This document shows positions 8,123 to 17,348 of a DNA stretch of 64,000 bases, one piece after another. Within the stretch, counting starts at the first letter, position 1. The number at the start of each line of letters is the position of its first letter. The position numbers and the translations under genes are program-made. Source of the stretch: CAZYQW01 sp964649825 (GTDB taxonomy: Bacteria > Planctomycetota > B15-G4 > JADJEK01); assembly GCA_964649825.1 (NCBI GenBank), contig CAZYQW010000136.1, forward strand, positions 9,140 to 73,139, in the 5' to 3' direction. The notes under the pieces were generated by a model. That model made no database searches, was not told the origin of the DNA, and saw only the letters and a list, made by a program, of their open reading frames with translations.

Positions 8123-10333
8123 GTGCACTCAGCATCCAACCGACGACGTGACCTTGCGCGATGGAGTCGCGCGCCCGGGCGGTTCGCCCTGATCGTGGTG
8201 CCCTGGCGCTTCCGGCGACGGCGACGTCGCAGTCGTCGGCCCTCGGCAAGTTCGGGCTTCGAGGTCTACGACACCGGGGTGCAGAACGGCAACGACTTCG
8301 TCCAGATCAGCGCGGGCGGTTCGTTCTTCGTCGCGCGGCGATCGAACGGTTCGTTGTACGCGTGGCGCTCCAACATCGGAAACACGTGCGAGGTGCCGGC
8401 GCCGCCGCCGGGCGTGACGTACGCCGACGTCTCCTGCGGGGTGAAGTTCTCGGTCGCGCGCCGCTCCGACGGGACGGCGATCGCGTGGGGAGGAAGCAAC
8501 TCCTTCGGCGAGCTCAACGTCCCGCCGCCACCCGCGGGGACATCCTACGTCGAGGTCTCCGCCGGCCTCGAGTTCGCACTCGGCCGCCTCTCGGACGGCA
8601 CCGTGGTCGCGTGGGGCAAGAGCGCCGCGGGGCAGACGAGCGTCCCGCCGCTCCCGCCCGGGGTGACCTACACGAAGATCAGCGCCGGCGGACTTCACGC
8701 GACGGCGCTGCGGTCCGACGGAACGATCGTCGCGTGGGGCTACAACGGTTCCGGACAGATCGACGTCCCGCCGCTGCCCCCGGGGACGACGTACGTCGAC
8801 GTCAGCGCCGGGCATGCGCACAATCTCGCGCGCCGCTCGGACGGCGTGGACCTCGGGTGGGGCTCCAACCAGAACGGAGAGAGCTCGGTTCCCACCGTGT
8901 CAGGGCTCTCCTACGTCGCCATCGATGCCGGCATCTACTACAACCTCGGCCTGCTGTCCGACGGCCGCGTCTACCGCTGGCCCAACCCCAACTTCATCTT
9001 GCCGCCGCCCGCGGGACTAACGTTCCAGGCCATCTCGGCGGGGTACGGCGGCAGCATCGGATTGCTGTCGAACGGGTCCTTGTACCCGCTGCCCGGAAAC
9101 CCCGACCTGGGCGAACCGGGGATCGACGCGCCGCCGTTGCCGGCCGGGCTCCGCTACACCGACGCCGCGGGTGGCGTGCTCCACACCGTGGCCCGCCGCT
9201 CGGACGGTTCGGTGATCGCGTTCGGAGCGGGCGGCCCGCCGTCCGTGCCGGCGCTGTCGGGAGGCTCGACCTACGAAGGACTGACCGCGTACGGATTCCA
9301 TTCCTTGCTGCTGAGATCCGACGGCCACGTGATCGGCCTCGGAGAGAACTCGTTCGGACAACTCGACGTCTTGCCCCTCCCTCCCGGTCTCGAGTACACG
9401 CAGGTCTCGACCGGCCTCTACCACTCGCTCGGCCTGCGATCGGACGGCAGCCTGGTGGGATGGGGATCGAACCAGCACGGACAGCTCGACGTTCCGGCGC
9501 CGCCCCCCGGCGTCGTGTACGTCTCGATCGCGGCGGGGGGCGTCCACTCGCTGGCGTTGCGGTCCGACGGCGTGCTCGACACCTGGGGAACGGGCACGGC
9601 CCCGCCGCCGCCCTTGCCCCAAGGCGTGCGCTACGAGCAGATCGCGGCCGGCTACTTCTTCAACGCCGCCCTCCGCTCCAACGGAACCGCGGTGTCGTGG
9701 GGATCCGGCGCGTTCCCGATCCCACCGCTCCCCACCGGGCTCGTGTACGTCAAGGTCGCGGCCAACGGGCATTCGCTGGCGCTGCGTCGATCCGACGGCG
9801 CGATCTTCAACGACTCCAGCAACGCCTACGGACCGGGAATCCCACCGACGCCGCCGCTCGGTCTCGGCTACGCCGACGTTGCGTGCGCGGACTTGAGCAC
9901 GATCACCCGGATCGGCCCGCCGAGCGTCTACGCGACGTTCGCAGCGGGATGCGCGGGGAGCCGTCCGGCGGCGCGGCTCGTGCCGCTGGATACACCCCGA
10001 ATCGGCAAGACGCTGCGCGTGAACGTCTTCGACCTTCCGGCCGGCGTCGCGCTGATGATCACCGGCTTTAGCGACGCCACGTCGGTGCTCGGGCCGCTTC
10101 CGCTCCCGCTCGGGGCGTACGGCCTGCCGGGGTGCATCGCCTACGTCAGCTTCGACGCCTTCACGCCGATCGTGGGCGCGGGAAGCTCCGCGACGTTCGT
10201 GGCGGGAGTCCCGGCGGACCCGGCGCTGATCGGGTTGAAGTTCTACCAACAGGCGCTGGTGATGGACCCGCTCGCCGGCAATCCCGCGGGAGCCGTGATG
10301 TCGGACGCGGCGGCGGGTGTCGTCGGCGACTGA
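8123..10333 (+). CDS. secreted RCC1-like beta-propeller protein (signal-peptide region shifted)
   Basis: The frame encodes 736 aa from GTG 8123, with GGGAG at 8112-8116. Some twelve RCC1-type repeats of about 50 residues span residues 50-600, each with a core like VSAGxxHSLALRSDG followed by VxAWGxN and a VPPLPPG linker. Residues 602-736 are the C-terminal domain shared with other secreted proteins here. The N-terminus is odd: in the annotated frame residues after FALIVV become an arginine-rich run, but frame +1 gives ALALPATATSQSSALG, a good signal-peptide end. Adding one G near 8200 and removing one from the GGG at 8254-8256 yields a normal signal peptide. Sequencing error or paired mutations are both possible. 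RCC1-fold proteins usually bind partners; the function here is unknown. Confidence 0.82.
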   Translation: MHSASNRRRDLARWSRAPGRFALIVVPWRFRRRRRRSRRPSASSGFEVYDTGVQNGNDFVQISAGGSFFVARRSNGSLYAWRSNIGNTCEVPAPPPGVTYADVSCGVKFSVARRSDGTAIAWGGSNSFGELNVPPPPAGTSYVEVSAGLEFALGRLSDGTVVAWGKSAAGQTSVPPLPPGVTYTKISAGGLHATALRSDGTIVAWGYNGSGQIDVPPLPPGTTYVDVSAGHAHNLARRSDGVDLGWGSNQNGESSVPTVSGLSYVAIDAGIYYNLGLLSDGRVYRWPNPNFILPPPAGLTFQAISAGYGGSIGLLSNGSLYPLPGNPDLGEPGIDAPPLPAGLRYTDAAGGVLHTVARRSDGSVIAFGAGGPPSVPALSGGSTYEGLTAYGFHSLLLRSDGHVIGLGENSFGQLDVLPLPPGLEYTQVSTGLYHSLGLRSDGSLVGWGSNQHGQLDVPAPPPGVVYVSIAAGGVHSLALRSDGVLDTWGTGTAPPPPLPQGVRYEQIAAGYFFNAALRSNGTAVSWGSGAFPIPPLPTGLVYVKVAANGHSLALRRSDGAIFNDSSNAYGPGIPPTPPLGLGYADVACADLSTITRIGPPSVYATFAAGCAGSRPAARLVPLDTPRIGKTLRVNVFDLPAGVALMITGFSDATSVLGPLPLPLGAYGLPGCIAYVSFDAFTPIVGAGSSATFVAGVPADPALIGLKFYQQALVMDPLAGNPAGAVMSDAAAGVVGD

Positions 10334-11532
10334 TCGTCGATCGTCCTCGGCGCGAACCTGCAAGCCGCGGTCTGGGTCGGATACCTGAACGAGAACGAAC
10401 TCGGCACCGAGCAGAACTCGTACCGGGCGCTCGGGTCGTACACCCGGGCCGATGAGCTCGGATCGATCGAGGCACCGTTCTACCTCGGCTCGATGTACGC
10501 CGAGGGCCGCGGCGTCGACGCGAACGAGGCGCAGGCGTTGGAGTGCTACCGGCGCGGCGCCGAGCGCGGCAATGCCGCGTGCGTGCGCGCGACCGGCGAG
10601 ATGGCGCGGGACGGCCGCGGGATGGAGCGGGACCTCGACGTGGCGTTGCGTCGGTTCGCCGGCGCGGCCGAGCAGGGCGACACGAGCGCCATGGTCGCCG
10701 CCGGCCGCCTCTATTCCGACGCGACGGAGCGCGGCAGCGTCGCGGGCCAACGCAAGATCGGCGAGATGCACCTCCGCGGCGCGGGCGTGGAGCGGAGCTA
10801 CGAGGAGGCGGCGCGGCGGTTCCGGATCGGCGTGGAGCAGGGCGACGCCGGCTGCCAGGTGAGGCTGGCGCAGATGATCGAGCGTGGTCTCGCCATGGAG
10901 ATGGACGCGTTCGCCGCGTGCGAGATGTACACCGCCGCGGCCGAGGCGGGCAACGACGAGGCCCGGTACGAGCTCGGGCGCTGCTACCACCACGGCGTCG
11001 GCTCGATCCCCAACCCCGACCTCGCGTCGTCCTGGTACCAGCGGGCCGCCGACCGCGGCAACGCGGACGCGATCAACGGGCTCGGAGAGCTCCATGACGC
11101 GGGGTTCAGCGTCGACGAGGACCCGACCAAGGCCCGCGCCCTGTTCGAGCAGTCCGCGGCCAAGGGATGCATCGCCGCGCAACGCAACCTCGGGCGGGCT
11201 TGCCTCGAGGGACGCGGCGGAACGAAGGACGTCGCGCGCGCGTTCTCGTTGCTCCGCGGCGCGGCGAGCACGACGACGCGCCGGCCGCGACGTGGCTCGG
11301 TCGGATGTACGAGGACGGAGTCGGCACGGAGAGGAGCGCGGTGGACGCCGTGACGTGGTACACGAAAGCCGCCGAAGCGGGAGACGCCGAGGGACAGTAC
11401 CGCCTCGGTCTCTGCTGCCTGAACGGCGTCGGCCGAGCCGCCGACCGGGCCCAGGCCCTGCGGTGGCTGAACGCGGCGAGCGACCAAGGTCACGTGGCGG
11501 CGCTCGACAAGGTCATGGCGTTGACGCGCTGA
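10334..11532 (+). pseudogene. Sel1-repeat protein gene, start missing and frameshifted
   Basis: Sel1-like repeats (pattern A..YLG.MYAEGRGV, 36-residue spacing) are readable from directly after the RCC1 stop. No ATG, GTG or TTG precedes them until ATG 10493, which lies inside a repeat, so the 5' end seems lost. The frame runs to about 11266, where LLRGAAS drifts into unlike sequence. The repeats resume in the next frame as APAATWLGRMYEDGVG and end at TGA 11530-11532. One missing G in GCGGCGAGCAC (11261-11271) would rejoin them. One internal repeat near 10710-10745 is also short by about half a unit. No signal peptide is visible. Sel1 proteins are alpha-solenoid adaptors. Either this is a decaying gene or an assembly error; the missing start favours decay. 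Confidence 0.65.
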
Positions 11533-11597
11533 CGCCGACCCGGCGTGCCTCGCGGCTCGGTGCTCCGCCGCTCGTCCTCCCGCACGAGCTCCGGCTC

Positions 11598-11630
11598 GAG
11601 GGGCGCTGCCGTCCGTCCGTGCGTCCCCTC
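11598..11630. terminator. possible bidirectional terminator between convergent genes
   Basis: GAGGGGCGC (11598-11606) pairs with GCGTCCCCTC (11621-11630), with one bulged T. It lies between the plus-strand Sel1 remnant and the stop of the minus-strand eCIS operon, where both transcripts must end. No T-run is present. Confidence 0.4.
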
Positions 11631-11632
11631 GT

Positions 11633-13303
11633 TCAGGGCGGCCCGAGGAAGATGCCCTGGATCACGTCGCGGTAGGCGGCGAGCTCCGCGCGCCTCGCGA
11701 CCTGCCGCGCGCCGGAGAGATCGGTGCTTCGCTGATTCGTCGCGACCTCGATCGTGAAGACGCTCATCGAGGGCCGGTCCGTCGCGCGGCCCTCGGTGAC
11801 GTCCTGCGGTCCCCATCCTCCGAGCGACGTGCCTCCCGGCACCGATCCGCTCCACTGCGCGTGGGGAGTTCCCCCGAGGTCGTTGCCGCGGACCGCGCGC
11901 CCGTGGCCCTGGGCTTCCATCTCACGGGCCATCCGCAGCGCGAGCGCCTCGTCGCTCGCGCTGCGGGCGCCCGCCTGGACGTTCATCGCCGCGAGCTCCA
12001 ACCCGAGGCCGACCGGGTCCCCGAGGTGCCGCACGGTCGCGGCCCGTTGCGCGTTCGCGGACACCGTGTGTCGATCGGTGAAGATCCCCGCCGCCTTCCG
12101 GTCCCACGTCCCGTGGATGCTCGCGATGCGGCTGGGCCGGAACCGTTCGATCAGACGCAGGAGCGCGACGTTCTCGGCGAGGATCGGGCGGCCCGCGCTG
12201 TCGACCGGGGCCGTACCTCCGGCCGGAGTGGAGGACGCCAGGCTCTCGCCGGGGTCCGGGAAGTTCCGGTTCGTCGGCGTCGCCCCCTCGCGCGCCCGCG
12301 TCGCGGCGTTGTCGGGGAAGAGGGTCGGGACGACGATGACGGTGTAGTACGGGCGGAACAGCGCGTTGTGCAGCGTCTCGAGGAGCATCTCGGCGACCTC
12401 GATTCCGCCCTGCTCGCTGCCGTGAACGCCGGCGATGACGAGAGCGCGCTCGGCGCTCCGGCCCGGGAAGAAGTAAGCGTCGACCGGCCGACCACCGGCG
12501 GTCACCGCCAGCTCCCCGCGAATCCGACCGCGCTCCGGCCGCCACTGGTTCGTCGTCTCGCGGCGCCGCCGCTCGTCGAACGCGGACGTCGGCCACAGCG
12601 GCTCGGGGCCGTGCCGCACGATCGTTCGCGCGAGCCAGAGGTCGTCCGACCCCGCCGTGAAGATCCGCCCGAGCAACGCGTCGAGGTCGGGATCGGTGAC
12701 CGGACTCTGCGCGCGTAGCTCGTCGAAGACGCGTCCCTTCTCCGCCGTCGACGTCCAGATCTGCTCGACGCCCTGCGAGCGCGGACTCGCCAGCAACGAC
12801 CCGCGAGGACGATGGACGCTCGCACGCATCGGACCGAGACCGAACGTCACGCGCACCGCCATCCGATCCGCCTCGCGTTCCGCGGCCGCTTCCGACCGCG
12901 GCGCGCCCGCGACGCCGCGACCGTGGGTGACGCCGGATCGCATCTGCGCGACGTGCGCGAGCTCGTGTGCGAGGAGGAAGCGGCGGCTCAACGACCCGGC
13001 TGCGCCGCTCGATCCGAGCGCGACCTCGGCGCCCGACGTCACGGCGCGCGCGTCCATCGCGCGTGTCATCGCGGCGGCACGCGGCCCCGCGTGGACGCGC
13101 ACGTCGCCGAAGTCGCGGCCGAATCCGCGCTCGGCCGCCGCCCGCTCGGCGGGAACAAGCGGCCGCGCTTCGCCCGCGGTGGCGAGCCGACGCCAGATCG
13201 GGTTCGGCTCGCGCGCCTCGGCCTCGACCGATCGCGACGGAGCGCGCGGCGCGGCGGCGTGCGGCTCGCGCCGCGGCGACGGGCCGCGCATCGATCGCCG
13301 CAT
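11633..13303 (-). CDS. DUF4157-M14 zinc peptidase fusion, putative eCIS effector
   Basis: This 556-aa protein has two parts. Residues 45-120 are a DUF4157 (eCIS-core) domain with GFGRDFGDVRVH and HELAH at 113-117. Residues 275-525 have every landmark of an M14 zinc carboxypeptidase: H294 and E297 (GVHGSEQGG), N345/R346 (TNRNFPD), H397 (SIHG) and general-base E519 (FTIEVAT). DUF4157 is known to mark eCIS-linked effectors, and the gene ends the eCIS operon, so a cargo that cleaves peptides or crosslinked peptidoglycan in a target is the best reading; this is inference. There is no signal peptide, as expected for a loaded cargo. ATG 13303 is chosen because GGAG lies 7 bp ahead; an earlier in-frame start would overlap the preceding gene by 35 bp. 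Confidence 0.85.
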   Translation of the reverse strand: MRRSMRGPSPRREPHAAAPRAPSRSVEAEAREPNPIWRRLATAGEARPLVPAERAAAERGFGRDFGDVRVHAGPRAAAMTRAMDARAVTSGAEVALGSSGAAGSLSRRFLLAHELAHVAQMRSGVTHGRGVAGAPRSEAAAEREADRMAVRVTFGLGPMRASVHRPRGSLLASPRSQGVEQIWTSTAEKGRVFDELRAQSPVTDPDLDALLGRIFTAGSDDLWLARTIVRHGPEPLWPTSAFDERRRRETTNQWRPERGRIRGELAVTAGGRPVDAYFFPGRSAERALVIAGVHGSEQGGIEVAEMLLETLHNALFRPYYTVIVVPTLFPDNAATRAREGATPTNRNFPDPGESLASSTPAGGTAPVDSAGRPILAENVALLRLIERFRPSRIASIHGTWDRKAAGIFTDRHTVSANAQRAATVRHLGDPVGLGLELAAMNVQAGARSASDEALALRMAREMEAQGHGRAVRGNDLGGTPHAQWSGSVPGGTSLGGWGPQDVTEGRATDRPSMSVFTIEVATNQRSTDLSGARQVARRAELAAYRDVIQGIFLGPP

Positions 13304-13328
13304 CGGGCTGCTCCGCGCCACGCGTTCG

Positions 13329-16300
13329 TTACGTGCCCTTGAGCACGAATGCCTCGGTCGCATGCGGCAGCCGCTCGTTCAACGACGCGAGCTCGGCCGC
13401 GCGCAGCTTGCGCTTCTTCAGATCCGCGTCCGTCGTCAGCAGCCCCTCCGCTTCGAGCACCTTCGCCAGCGCGACGTGCCGTGCGTCGGGTGGGCCGCCG
13501 CCGGTCGCCGTCGCCTTCGTGAACTCGAGCGCGTCGAACTGGACGCCCTTCTCCTTCAGCGCGGCGACCGCGTTGTCGAACAGCTCGTCGCGGATGACCT
13601 CGTCGTCGCGGGTGTAGTGGATCGCGAAGTCGTTCACCACCTCGTCCTCGACCATGAACGCGATGTGCGACAGGGACACGGGCTCGATGCTGCCGCGCTC
13701 GAGCACGAGGAGCCCGAACGCGGGGCATTCGCTCGGGAACGGCGTCGCGCCGAACGTCGCCGCCTCGGTCGGCTTGATCGCCTTCAGCGCCTCGCGGAGC
13801 ACGTCGCTCCTCTCGACGTGGAGGGCCGCCGCCGCGCCGGTCGTTCCCTTCGGCGAGAACGAGACGACGCGCAGCCGCGAGTTCTGATGCGGGACCGACA
13901 GCAGGAAGTCCTGCGTCTTGGCCACGATCTTCGCCATTGACGTCTCGGTTGCCGCCGCCGTGCCTTCCGTGAACGAGAACTTGCCGAGTAGGACGAGGAA
14001 CCCTTCCTTGGCGGCCGCCTCGAATCGGGTCGCCGCGTCGTCGGTGCTGAACAGCTTGACGATCGTCGGCAGATGCTGTGCCTCCTGCGCGATCGCCCAG
14101 ACGTCGTGACACTCGAGCTTCAACTCCGGCGGCACGACCAGCACCGTCACGGCCGGGCACATTCCGTCGAGGTTCGCCGGCCTCGGGTCCGGCGCACCTG
14201 CGTCGATCGAGCCGGCCGTCGCCTTCTTCGCGAGGAGAAGCGACTGCGCCGGCGCCGCCATCGAACCCGCGTTCGGATCGACGAGCAGCACGATCTGAGA
14301 GACCGCTCCGTCGTTCGCCGCGAGCCAGTTCTGGCGGATCTGCGCGTCGGCGCCGATCAGCTCGGTTGTCCCCGCCTTGAACTGGGCTTTTCCGATCGAC
14401 ACCAGCTCGAGCTTCGCGAACGCCTCCTTCGCGCCGATCTGGTCGAGCGCGCTGAACAGCTTGTTCATGCCGCCCTCGTCTGCGACGTACCGCCACACCT
14501 CGTGGCAGACGGTCGCGACCTTCGCCGTGGCGACGACGACGATCCCTTCGCCGGTTTGCGGGTCGAGCGCGGACGGCGCCGCCGTCAACACCTCGCTCGC
14601 CGCGCCGGGGTTCCGCGCCACGACGTCGTCGAGCAAGTCGCCGACCGCGTCGAGTCGGGCCGCCGAGAGGACATCACCCGGGTCGTCCGCGTCCGACCGG
14701 ACGCCGATCGCCAGGTACGCGATCTCCGCGCTGCTTCCCGCCGCCAGGGCGAACGCGCTCTTCAGCGCATCCGTCGACGACACAATCGACTGGACGCCCG
14801 GACCGAACTCGACCGACGTCACGGCGTCGAAGTCGAACAGTCCGAGCGTCGAGCCGCCCGACAACGCCTGCTTCAACAGCGGCAGCGAGCTCTTGTCATC
14901 GACGCGCACGTGGAGCACGCGATAACGCGCGGGCTCGGCGATCACGACGGGCGCCTGGCCGCCGCAGCTCCGTTCGCGACGCCGGTGGAAGAAGACCCAG
15001 TCACGCGTCGCCTTCACCGCGAAAGACGTCGACGTCGACGCCGCCGGGGGGAACAGCAGGCCGGTCGCGAGGTCCGCGAAGCCCGGCTTGCCGATCGTGG
15101 CGTCGATCGACTCGATCGCTTGGATCGCCCGCACGTGCGCGGGGTGGCTCGCGTTCGCGACCGCGGCGTCGAGGTGCTGCTTCGACTGAGCGAGCGGGAC
15201 CGAGGTCTTCGTCGCGGCCGCGGCGCCGACGACGGCAATCGAAAGGACCGCTTCGACTTCGGCGTCGACCGCTGACGTCCACGCCCGATGCGCATCGAGG
15301 ACGGTGTTCGGCAACACGTTCGCCCAATGCTTCACGCCCTTGATCAGCACTTCGGTGCGACCCGCCGACGTACGCGCGAGCGACACCGATTCGTCGACGG
15401 GGATCGAGATCGACTGGCCGCCGCTTTCGATCGTAACCGTGCCGCTCAGCCGGGTCTTCAACTGCGTCGCGCCCGCGGCGACGGTCGCCGGTGCGAGGAT
15501 CTTCAGTCCACCGAGGAACGAGACCGCGATGCCCACCACCGACAGGTCTCCCGCGAGACCCACGAGCGCCTCGAACTGGACCTTGACCACGGAGGCAACC
15601 GGGAGCACGAACGCATCCTTCTCGATCGACATCGACAGCCACAGCGCCTCGGAGTCCTTGGTGCTCGAAGCTGCGTTCGTCGAGAACGTCGAAACGCGGA
15701 CGCCCGCGAAGTGGAACCGCGAGCCGCCCGCGCCGGTCGCGTCGCCGTGACCCACGCCTTGGTAGCGGAACGCGCTGACGTCGCGGAACGCGAGCGCGGG
15801 CGACACGAGGGCCTTCCCCTCGACCGACGCGCTCGACTTCGGGCTCGCGAGGATCGCGACGATCTGCTTCAGCGCCGTCGTGACCTCCATGTCGTAGCCC
15901 GCGACCTTCTCGTTCGTCGTCGTCGCGCCGATCTCTCCGTCCGGCACGATGACGTCGACCTGCTGCTTGTCGTCCGGGTGATCGAGGCCGTGCACCAGCG
16001 ACACGCGCTCGAGGTGCTGCGCCTCCTCGAGCGCGTGAGCCACGAGGTCGGCGCGAGCCACGCAGAACCGCAGGTCGACGCCGTCGCCGAAGTAGCGCCG
16101 CACCTGTTCCTCGACCGTGACGTCGCCGTCCGGAACGACCGGCAGGTACCCGGCGCTCGGCACGGTCACGATCCCGCCGCCGATCAGGATGCCGTGCGCG
16201 GCGCCCGTTTGCGAGCCGGCCTTCACGCCGGCGATCTCGTCCTCGATCTGCTGGAACTTGTTCGTGACGTCCGGAAGGTCGACGAGGAACGGCGACTTCT

Positions 16301-17348
16301 TCATCTGCTGGAGGAACGACTTCACCGAGCCGAGCGCCGCGTAGGCGGGCGCGCACGGATCCCCCTCGCCGCCGGGCGTGGCGGTGACGACGCCGATCGA
16401 ACGGAGCTGGCATTGGAACTGGAGCACCTGGGCCAGGAACACGTTCCACGGCCGCATGCGCATCCTCCATGCCCAGTACGCGCGCGGCGGGTCCCCCATC
16501 CGCTCGCGTCGCACCGTCCACATGTCATCGAAGTGGACGATCGAACCGTTCATCGCGACGAGCACGAGCGGGATGCCCGCCGTGCACGGGTGCACCGGCG
16601 GCTCGGCGCCGCGGCACCAGAGCTCGCTCTTCAGCAGGCTCCCCGTGATCGCGTGGGGCACCTTCGCCGCCTCGTCCGCGAAGTACGCGGTCGCGACGCG
16701 CGAGCGTCGATGCCCGGACCCGAGCGTCACCTCCGTCGACTCGATCAACGGCGTCTTCAGGGCGTACGCCTCGGCGCGAAGCACGATCCCTTCCTTGATG
16801 TAGGCGCGGTCGACGTCGGTGACGCAGGCGTCCTCGCAGAGGTTGCCGAACACCGCGTCCTCGCCGCACTTCGCCTCGGCGTGCGAGATCGTGACGATCC
16901 AGAGCTCGCCGGCGTCGGTCACCGCGCTGGGCGGCTCGCCCGCGACGAGCTCGCAGTCCGAGAACGCGGATGCTCCGCCGCTCGACGACGTCTTCGCCGC
17001 GTTCTCTCCCTTCGCGGCCGCGATCAGCTCCTGGATGCTGACCGTGATCTCCTGGTCGAGCCGGAGCAGCCGCCCTTCCTTGCCGACCGCGAGCCCGGGC
17101 CGCACGGTCAGCGCGTCGCCGGCGCGCTTGCAGTCGAGGCCGTACACGACGCCCGAGCCCTGCGCGTGGTTCGAGAGGTGCACGAGCTCGCGAATCCCCT
17201 GCTGCTCCACGCGGAGGTCGTCCGCCCGCAGGAACTTCCCGTCGTAGTAGTTGAGCCGGGTCAACGGCGACGCGCTCGGGATGACCGAGTAGCCGCCCTG
17301 TCCCTCGATGAGCACGAAACCGCCGCCGTTCTTGCCGTTCTTGCTCAT
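13329..17348 (-). CDS. large eCIS-associated protein of unknown function
   Basis: This 1339-aa protein starts at ATG 17348 behind a GGAGGAGAGGAG ribosome site, in an ATGA overlap with the preceding gene. The frame is open far upstream, but that part is only the shadow of the neighbour. The first 120 residues hold a module with NYYDGKFLRADDLR, GVVYGLDC and TVRPGLAVGKEGRLLRLD. A related module starts the next gene upstream. The rest is mixed alpha/beta with several internal segments of similar style (for example VLxxCHDVWAIAQEAQHLP), suggesting repeated domains. There is no signal peptide. Its place among the late eCIS genes suggests an accessory structural, fibre-like or cargo-docking role. 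I do not recognise a family with a defined activity. Confidence 0.75.
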   Translation of the reverse strand: MSKNGKNGGGFVLIEGQGGYSVIPSASPLTRLNYYDGKFLRADDLRVEQQGIRELVHLSNHAQGSGVVYGLDCKRAGDALTVRPGLAVGKEGRLLRLDQEITVSIQELIAAAKGENAAKTSSSGGASAFSDCELVAGEPPSAVTDAGELWIVTISHAEAKCGEDAVFGNLCEDACVTDVDRAYIKEGIVLRAEAYALKTPLIESTEVTLGSGHRRSRVATAYFADEAAKVPHAITGSLLKSELWCRGAEPPVHPCTAGIPLVLVAMNGSIVHFDDMWTVRRERMGDPPRAYWAWRMRMRPWNVFLAQVLQFQCQLRSIGVVTATPGGEGDPCAPAYAALGSVKSFLQQMKKSPFLVDLPDVTNKFQQIEDEIAGVKAGSQTGAAHGILIGGGIVTVPSAGYLPVVPDGDVTVEEQVRRYFGDGVDLRFCVARADLVAHALEEAQHLERVSLVHGLDHPDDKQQVDVIVPDGEIGATTTNEKVAGYDMEVTTALKQIVAILASPKSSASVEGKALVSPALAFRDVSAFRYQGVGHGDATGAGGSRFHFAGVRVSTFSTNAASSTKDSEALWLSMSIEKDAFVLPVASVVKVQFEALVGLAGDLSVVGIAVSFLGGLKILAPATVAAGATQLKTRLSGTVTIESGGQSISIPVDESVSLARTSAGRTEVLIKGVKHWANVLPNTVLDAHRAWTSAVDAEVEAVLSIAVVGAAAATKTSVPLAQSKQHLDAAVANASHPAHVRAIQAIESIDATIGKPGFADLATGLLFPPAASTSTSFAVKATRDWVFFHRRRERSCGGQAPVVIAEPARYRVLHVRVDDKSSLPLLKQALSGGSTLGLFDFDAVTSVEFGPGVQSIVSSTDALKSAFALAAGSSAEIAYLAIGVRSDADDPGDVLSAARLDAVGDLLDDVVARNPGAASEVLTAAPSALDPQTGEGIVVVATAKVATVCHEVWRYVADEGGMNKLFSALDQIGAKEAFAKLELVSIGKAQFKAGTTELIGADAQIRQNWLAANDGAVSQIVLLVDPNAGSMAAPAQSLLLAKKATAGSIDAGAPDPRPANLDGMCPAVTVLVVPPELKLECHDVWAIAQEAQHLPTIVKLFSTDDAATRFEAAAKEGFLVLLGKFSFTEGTAAATETSMAKIVAKTQDFLLSVPHQNSRLRVVSFSPKGTTGAAAALHVERSDVLREALKAIKPTEAATFGATPFPSECPAFGLLVLERGSIEPVSLSHIAFMVEDEVVNDFAIHYTRDDEVIRDELFDNAVAALKEKGVQFDALEFTKATATGGGPPDARHVALAKVLEAEGLLTTDADLKKRKLRAAELASLNERLPHATEAFVLKGT

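Noticed and set aside
8290..9900. Periodic similar segments as a DNA repeat element
   Set aside because: They are RCC1-type protein repeats, conserved at the protein level and not at DNA level.
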